A stretch of DNA of 11,077 nt from Goniomonas avonlea. Taxonomy: Eukaryota > Cryptophyceae > Goniomonadida > Goniomonadaceae. Shown in pieces: positions 6,901 to 11,077 of the stretch (position 1 is the stretch's first letter; each line of letters begins with the position of its first letter). The notes beneath the pieces were generated by a model, which was not told the origin of the DNA, made no database searches, and saw only the letters and a program-made list of their open reading frames with translations. The stretch covers positions 1 through 11,077 of the forward strand of contig QUTJ01031358.1 of the NCBI GenBank assembly GCA_003573635.1. The letters are read 5' to 3'. A program made the position numbers and the translations under genes.

Positions 6901-9900
6901 ACGGCAATCAGCCAAAATTCACCGTATGTTACGATCCAGCTCGAGTCCGATGGTGGTGATGGTGATGGTGATGGAAGTGGTGCTGGCGTAGGCGTCGCGC
7001 ACGTGACCAGCACTCCTGCCACCTACGTGATCACGCTGTCATCGACCGCACTGAGCTACAGCACGACCGTCGCAGGCGCCTCTGACGTTTCAGTGACCTT
7101 TGGGTTTGTTCCAAGCACCCCGCTGCAGATTGGAGACCGTCTGACGCTGCGCTTGCCTGGCTTCGGCCACGGGCAGGGAACGGTGCAGGTGGGCGGCGGG
7201 GGTCCTTGGATAGCGACCTGGGACTTTGAAATGAGCGAGCTCCTGCTGGTTCGCCTCTCGGAGCCGACGAGCGCGAGCACAGTGACCGTCGAGCTCATCG
7301 GATTCACCTTACCTGGGTCCCTTCGACCTGCAGGCTACTCTGGGTATCGCGTCGAGGTGAACGGCAACGACGTCGGCTCCGGCGTGACGATCTCCTCAAG
7401 CCCGGAGACGTTTGCGGCGGCGTTTGTGTCGTCGTCTCTCTCGTACAGCTCATCGTCTGCCGGAGCCCAAAACGCCAGCCTCACGCTCGCCTTCACCCCC
7501 AAGGCAGCCATCCCGATCGGCGACACCGTCACGCTCCAGCTGCCAGGGTTCTCGAGCCCTGCCAGCCCGCCCGTGGCTCTGGACCCAGGCTGGAACGCCG
7601 TGTGGACCCCGAGCAAGCTCGTCCTGACCCCGCAAACAGCGGCTGCTCCCGCGAACCAGACTGTGAACGTCAGGGTGGACGGCCTCAGGCTGCCGTCGAC
7701 AGCCCTCGCAGCCAGCGACAGGAGCCTCACCATCCAGCTGGGACAGCAGGCTGTGGAGCGCATCGCGGCCAGCCCTGTCACCTACGTGATCACGGTCCTG
7801 GTGTACATCCGCTCGTACAGTGACACGACCGCCGGGAGCTCTGGGGTGTCGCTCAACCTGGAGTTCGTGCCGAGCAGAGCTATAGAGGTAGGCGACATTC
7901 TCGCGCTTGCGCTGCCGGGGTTCAAGCACTCTGAGGGGCCTGTTGCCGTGGAGGGCGAAATCGACGCTAACTGGATAGGAACCTGGAATGCGACAGCCGA
8001 GACCTTCAGCCTGCTGCGCACAAAGTCGCCGCAAGCCGGCAAGATCCTGCTCTCTGCTGAGGATTTCACCTTGCCCAGCGCCCCAATGGCATCAGGGCAC
8101 CCCGGCCTGACCTACCGTTTCAACAGCATCGGCGCGCCGTCGACTGTTGCATCAAGCCCAGAGACGAAGCCCGCGATATTCGCGTGGTCGGCACTCGAGT
8201 ATAGCTCGAACACCGCGTACAGCAGTGGCGTCAATGTCACTTTGTCGTTTGGCCTCATGCCCAACGTGACGATCGTGCCCGGGCAGACAGTGCGCGTGAG
8301 GATGCCGAGCTTCGACTTTCCCGCGTCCGTCATCCCTGTGTCGGAACCGCACTGGAGCGCGTTCTGGGACCCGTACGTTTTGATGATCAACCGCGGGTCG
8401 TCCGGAGCGAGCGTGAGCGGGGAGGTCCGTCTTGTGATTGGCGACGCCAGGCTGCCGTCGACCTCTGTCAGCGCCAACTCGACGTCCATCACGATACAGC
8501 TCGAGGGCGGCGGCGTCAGCGGCAAGGCAGTCCCGGTCACGTCCAGCCCTCCGGTCAATCTGATTACGCTGGAGGCGCCCTCGATCAAGTACAGCGCGAC
8601 CGTGGCGGGAGCAACCGGGGTGGTGCTGACCCTGGAGTTCACGCCGAGCCATCCTGTGCAGGTTGGCGATACAGTGCTCGTGCGGTTTCCCTCCGGATTC
8701 CAGCATACCGAGGCGGTGCCAGTGGGCCCCGGGACGGATTCCTACTGGACTGGGACTTGGCAGGGTCTGGGCACACCCCAAGAGCTCCGCCTGGATCGGA
8801 CAACAGCACCCACGCCCACAGGACCGACCGCGCCGTCCAAAGTGGTCGTTGTGCTTGAGGGGTTCGACCTGCCCAGCTCGCCTCCCACCCCCGGGACCAT
8901 CTCGACCTTTGGCGTGTCTGTGAACGGACTCAATGACGTGTCCTTCTTGGCTCCCACGATCTTCGCCAAGGCGTTCTCGTGGGCTTCGCTCAAGTACAGC
9001 TCCACGTCCGCCTATGCTTACACCAACCTGACTCTGGCCCTCGTTCTTGCCGATAACACCGTTCTCAGACCAGGTGACCGGGTCACAGTGCGACTGCCCG
9101 GTTTCTCGAGCAGCTCCAACACGCCGCCGGCCTGGTTGCAGAGCGAATGGGAGGCAGCGTGGGACTCAACGGCCGAGTCGCTGATTCTCACCCGCGCCAA
9201 CTCGAGCGCGGTCCTGGAACCTGGACAGCCAGCAGCCGCACAGGTTAGCGGGATCAGGCTACCGCCGACAGCGCTTTCGGCGAACTCTACTGCGATCACC
9301 GTGCAGCTGGCGAACGCAGGTCTGGCACACGTTGACAGTAGTCCAGCCACGGTCTTGGTCACGCTGTCCTCGGTGTCCCTTGGTTTCAGCTCGACAATCG
9401 CGGCCGCCTCGGGTGTCACCCTCTCTGTCGAGTTTGTCCCAAGCCACCCGGTACAAGTCGGCGACGTCTTGGTTCTGAGCTTGGTCGGGTTCAGCCACTC
9501 TGGCTCGTGGGTCACTGTGATCGGCACCGACGCGAACTGGACTGGCGCGTGGGTAGCACCGATGCACATGTTGCTCCTGCGACGAAATTCCTGGCCCACT
9601 CAGCCAGGCACGACAGTGGTCTCAGCGGCAAACTTCACGCTGCCCTCGACCGGGCCGCTATCTGCCTCGCTGAGTTTCAACTTTCAAAACTCCACGACTG
9701 TCCCCGTGCCCGCTCTCGAGTGCTCGCCGGGCTTCGGCATGAAGGTGGGAGGCTGCGCAGACCTCAACGAGTGCGCATCGCAGTCGAACGGCTGTGCCCC
9801 GGCTCCTGCCGGCGTCTGCGTCAACACCCACGGATCCTACTCCTGCTACTGCGCGCTTGGGTACACCGGGGCGGGCGCCAACTGCTCCGACGTCGACGAA

Positions 9901-11077
9901 TGCTGCGCGGGCAACGCGTGCGCTGCCCCTCCCGTCGGCGTCTGCACCAACAATCCGGGTTCCTTCTCGTGCTCGTGCGGTCCAGGGTACACCGGGGACG
10001 GGTTCACGTGCGAGGACGTTAACGAGTGCAGCATCCGTCGAAGCACCCCCCTCTGCTCTGACGGCGCGTCGTGTACCAACACGATCGGGTCCTACACTTG
10101 CTCTTGCAACGTCGGCTTCACTGGGTCTGGCGAGTCCTGCTCGGATGTCAACGAGTGTGCAGCCAACTCCGGCGGCTGTCAGGCCGGCAGTGAGGTGTGC
10201 GTGAACTCACCCGGCTCCTTCGCTTGCTCGTGCGCCCCCGGGTACTCGATGAACGACGACGAGAGCATGAGCTGCTCCGACATCAACGAGTGCATGAACT
10301 CTCGAACCTGCGGCCCCTCCCAGCACTGCACCAACACACCCGGCAGCTTCTCGTGCGCCTGCCCCTCCGGCTACGAGGTGGCAGGTGGCGAGTGTGCCGA
10401 CATCAACGAGTGCGCCGCTCCCAATTCCGGGTGCTCGGTCGGCTACAGCTGCCACAACTCCCAGGGCAGCTTCTCGTGCTCGATTGTGAGCTGTGGCCCC
10501 TTTGAAGCCGAGGCCCCCTTGCACGCGAGCCCAGCCAACACCGAGATCGAGTACCCGAACTCGGTTACGCTCAGCTGCGCCGTTGGGTACTACCTGTCTG
10601 GGCCGGGAACCAGCACCCCCAAGTGCGGCGCAGACGGCATGTTTGAGCCGGCCATGAGCTGCTCCGCCGTTAACTGCGGCCCCTTTGTGCCCAGGAACAA
10701 CAACACCGTCGCGAGCAGCGGCGGCTCTGACGTTCGGTATCCAAACAGCGTTGAGCTGGCCTGCCGACCCGGCTACGTCTTCGGGAACGGCTCGACCGTG
10801 GCACAATGCAGCGCCAACGGCACATTCACAGAGTCGGCGTCCTGCGCAGACGCTGACGAGTGTGTCGCGACGCCTGCTCCCTGCCACAGTGACGCAGGGT
10901 GCACCAACACAGAGGGCTCCTTTCTGTGCGCCTGCAAGCCGGGCTGGGAGGGCTCCGGCCGCGAGTGCACTGACGTGAACGAGTGCGCCTCATCCAACGC
11001 TGGTTGCGACCCGTCCGCCGCCTGCGCAAACTCGGCTGGGTCGTTCTCGTGCGCGTGCCCCTCTGGCTACAACGGCG
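3955..11077 (+). CDS. Giant modular surface protein (FN3, 14 repeats, EGF, Sushi), 3'-partial
   Basis: An uninterrupted reading frame of 2,374 codons, still open at the window edge. The ATG is the first after an in-frame TGA at 3946-3948 and opens a classic signal peptide (MSVSWLFLGVLLGLAQSAGA, cleavage likely near residue 20), so the protein enters the secretory route. Next comes an FN3-like domain (~24-115; VKLTWTPP and FQVSYRVA are the typical B and C strands). Then 14 modules begin at residues 123, 249, 374, 500, 631, 757, 895, 1035, 1164, 1288, 1416, 1546, 1681 and 1811. A Cys-rich tail from 1923 holds EGF-like and Sushi domains. I see no cysteine before residue 1923 and many N-x-S/T sequons, as expected for an extracellular protein. 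The likely role is adhesion, a cell coat, or recognition at the cell surface; this is inferred from domain types. No membrane anchor is seen because the C-terminus is outside the window. No intron is evident across 7.1 kb, unlike the neighbouring gene. Codon choice is less GC-rich in the first two modules. Confidence 0.9.
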   Translation, partial: MSVSWLFLGVLLGLAQSAGADDDIPPAVGDLSIVLITSRTVKLTWTPPSGNVDHFQVSYRVASGDPQMKTTTSLEYLIDSLSGSTAVTEIVVVAVKNDKQGTPNDPPLSAVTLESLALTKLAYTSSSAGAQNVGVNVTFVLADSILVGEKIWLTLPNFNFSNPQFRLDSRLDTNWTLGPTTSPLELTRAGHPTSIGHQALGLLHLVLPISPLAANDTSLKIALESEPATPILSSPETFLVSLVSGRMEYSSTIAGSTNVVISFDLITNRLLQKGDIIYLTLEKYVHEPGAVVVRGGTDAHWTGSWNQESATLALLRTADSPPAFFVVLAEGFTLPLSKDEPSGQGSVNIISTQGLGIIGEGIFPASFSWSSLDYSSSSAGAPNADLTLTFHTMPDVTIGPEDHVYLNLPGFSTLSGSWFHDNWSLSWSNQVVLLRRKTTAGVMQGNATAQVVLANMRLPSAALSGNSTSLTIQIKARGVAHVGQSPPTWVTTLSATALSYSSTSPGDSGVIVTFEFVPSRPVQVGDVVTVVLPGFHHTEGLVTVPAGGTDTNWIATWNATAQALDFARTTAPVGPAKVLVLAQDFTLPSTPMEEGSSGLTYSFNSIGAPSTVASSPKIVIVPAFAWSWLQYNSTSAGANDTKLTLSFQTLENVTISPGQAVTVKLPGFSNPAPWPLDNNWIATFDLEALTLTRKNSSSSVGWDETVLVQVLGFRLPFAALSENSTSLTIRLEQGSAVPVSSSPATWVTSLSSPTLRFSSTIAGAAGVIVTVEFTPNRPVQVGDVLTLSLPGFNHPAVPTVRSVPSSGFGPTQNSQDLYWTGSWDPWSQSLDVERTTTATQVASLVVPLDGFTLPSTPLDASSSRYSVTMNGVAPAAPVASPQTYPASFQWSQLNFSSTSAGASFASIQLSFTTMPSVSILAGHKVTLQLPGFFGRNVQASSGWSASWNSQASSLTFTYTNSTHSVGPGQTAQATASGFQISHTAISQNSPYVTIQLESDGGDGDGDGSGAGVGVAHVTSTPATYVITLSSTALSYSTTVAGASDVSVTFGFVPSTPLQIGDRLTLRLPGFGHGQGTVQVGGGGPWIATWDFEMSELLLVRLSEPTSASTVTVELIGFTLPGSLRPAGYSGYRVEVNGNDVGSGVTISSSPETFAAAFVSSSLSYSSSSAGAQNASLTLAFTPKAAIPIGDTVTLQLPGFSSPASPPVALDPGWNAVWTPSKLVLTPQTAAAPANQTVNVRVDGLRLPSTALAASDRSLTIQLGQQAVERIAASPVTYVITVLVYIRSYSDTTAGSSGVSLNLEFVPSRAIEVGDILALALPGFKHSEGPVAVEGEIDANWIGTWNATAETFSLLRTKSPQAGKILLSAEDFTLPSAPMASGHPGLTYRFNSIGAPSTVASSPETKPAIFAWSALEYSSNTAYSSGVNVTLSFGLMPNVTIVPGQTVRVRMPSFDFPASVIPVSEPHWSAFWDPYVLMINRGSSGASVSGEVRLVIGDARLPSTSVSANSTSITIQLEGGGVSGKAVPVTSSPPVNLITLEAPSIKYSATVAGATGVVLTLEFTPSHPVQVGDTVLVRFPSGFQHTEAVPVGPGTDSYWTGTWQGLGTPQELRLDRTTAPTPTGPTAPSKVVVVLEGFDLPSSPPTPGTISTFGVSVNGLNDVSFLAPTIFAKAFSWASLKYSSTSAYAYTNLTLALVLADNTVLRPGDRVTVRLPGFSSSSNTPPAWLQSEWEAAWDSTAESLILTRANSSAVLEPGQPAAAQVSGIRLPPTALSANSTAITVQLANAGLAHVDSSPATVLVTLSSVSLGFSSTIAAASGVTLSVEFVPSHPVQVGDVLVLSLVGFSHSGSWVTVIGTDANWTGAWVAPMHMLLLRRNSWPTQPGTTVVSAANFTLPSTGPLSASLSFNFQNSTTVPVPALECSPGFGMKVGGCADLNECASQSNGCAPAPAGVCVNTHGSYSCYCALGYTGAGANCSDVDECCAGNACAAPPVGVCTNNPGSFSCSCGPGYTGDGFTCEDVNECSIRRSTPLCSDGASCTNTIGSYTCSCNVGFTGSGESCSDVNECAANSGGCQAGSEVCVNSPGSFACSCAPGYSMNDDESMSCSDINECMNSRTCGPSQHCTNTPGSFSCACPSGYEVAGGECADINECAAPNSGCSVGYSCHNSQGSFSCSIVSCGPFEAEAPLHASPANTEIEYPNSVTLSCAVGYYLSGPGTSTPKCGADGMFEPAMSCSAVNCGPFVPRNNNTVASSGGSDVRYPNSVELACRPGYVFGNGSTVAQCSANGTFTESASCADADECVATPAPCHSDAGCTNTEGSFLCACKPGWEGSGRECTDVNECASSNAGCDPSAACANSAGSFSCACPSGYNG
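4321..9720 (+). repeat. 14 tandem protein modules in 7 A/B pairs
   Basis: Protein-level tandem repeat, period about 125-140 residues. The shared core is [YF]SST.AGA, then a beta-like TL.F, then [IV]GD.V.L.LPGF, then W.A.W, then L.L.R, then GF.LPS. Odd (A) modules follow an FxWSxL lead and end with LS.NSTSLTIQLE and SSPATWV. Even (B) modules carry F.PSRPVQVGD, PGF.H.EG, GTD.NWI.TWN, and end DFTLPSTPM before the next A module. The strict alternation suggests that an A-B pair of about 250-270 residues was the duplication unit. The pattern suggests a beta-sandwich (Ig-like) fold, but I do not recognise a named family. An acidic Gly/Asp insertion (residues ~999-1007) interrupts module 7. Confidence 0.85.
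9721..10491 (+). other. Calcium-binding EGF-like array (EGF 1-6)
   Basis: The array starts with a half-domain CSPGFGMKVGGC. Repeats then begin at the D-[LVI]-[ND]-E-C signature at nucleotides 9760, 9889, 10015, 10144, 10279 and 10399 (residues 1936, 1979, 2021, 2064, 2109, 2149). Each has the cbEGF hallmarks: D.[ND]E at the calcium site, C.N..GSF.C in the middle, and C..GY.G.G..C at the end. Calcium normally rigidifies such tandem EGFs into a rod. EGF6 is incomplete: it keeps four cysteines up to GSFSC and then runs directly into a Sushi domain. Confidence 0.9.
10492..10848 (+). other. Two Sushi/CCP domains
   Basis: Two back-to-back complement-control-protein modules lie at residues ~2180-2236 and ~2241-2297. 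Each has four cysteines in the CCP order: C2180, C2208, C2224, C2236 and C2241, C2270, C2285, C2297. Each also has YPNSV.L.C and GY motifs before the second half, and a final short strand before the last Cys. Both start CGPF. Such domains bind proteins or glycans at cell surfaces. Their placement between EGF repeats resembles mixed EGF/CCP adhesion proteins. Confidence 0.88.
10849..11077 (+). other. EGF-like repeats 7 and 8 (8 cut by window end)
   Basis: EGF7 starts DADEC at residue 2299 and is complete, with CTNTEGSFLC and CACKPGWEGSGREC. EGF8 starts DVNEC at residue 2340 (nucleotide 10972) and runs to CPSGYNG, where the window ends before its last cysteine. No stop codon or membrane segment has appeared, so more domains should follow to the right. 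Confidence 0.88.

Noticed and set aside
10207-10887. Long minus-strand open frame antisense to the EGF/Sushi region
   Set aside because: A GC-rich shadow frame. The plus frame shows correctly spaced EGF and CCP cysteines throughout.

Overview
The window is from a eukaryotic nuclear genome, most likely a GC-rich unicellular protist or alga. The evidence is GT-AG spliceosomal introns, a cleavable signal peptide followed by FN3, calcium-binding EGF and Sushi (CCP) domains, intron-borne transposon remnants, and no bacterial operon or ribosome-binding-site structure. I cannot name the lineage from this sequence alone.

Two protein-coding genes are arranged head to head, 218 bases apart. On the minus strand (start at 3736, running left and off the window) is a multi-exon gene for a polytopic membrane protein. 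It resembles the OSCA/CSC1/TMEM63 family of mechanosensitive/osmosensitive ion channels. I model three exons (3736-2269, 1322-1135, 731-576), which join in phase into 604 codons; at least one further exon lies beyond or near the left edge. On the plus strand (start at 3955, running off the right end) is an uninterrupted reading frame of 2,374 codons. It encodes a giant secreted or surface protein: signal peptide, one FN3-like domain, 14 cysteine-free modules of about 125-140 residues in seven alternating A/B pairs, then a cysteine-rich tail of EGF-like and Sushi domains that is still open at the window edge. It looks like an adhesin or cell-surface stalk protein.

The left third (1-2268) is mostly intron and rich in repeats. 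Two diverged 190-192 bp MITE-like elements (900-1091 and 2065-2254), each with 12 bp terminal inverted repeats, TA at both ends and internal hairpins, sit in two neighbouring introns in the same orientation. Intron 1 also carries tandem, decaying copies of its own 3' splice site plus the first codons of exon 2 (1282-1836). A polypyrimidine minisatellite (about 1840-1980), a GGT/GAA minisatellite (about 384-566) and a 110 bp tandem duplication (1-205) fill the rest.

The most unusual items are the paired introner-like MITEs, the tandem copies of a splice acceptor and exon start, and the large array of an apparently uncharacterised two-type module in the plus-strand protein. No RNA genes, CRISPR arrays or prokaryotic features were seen.
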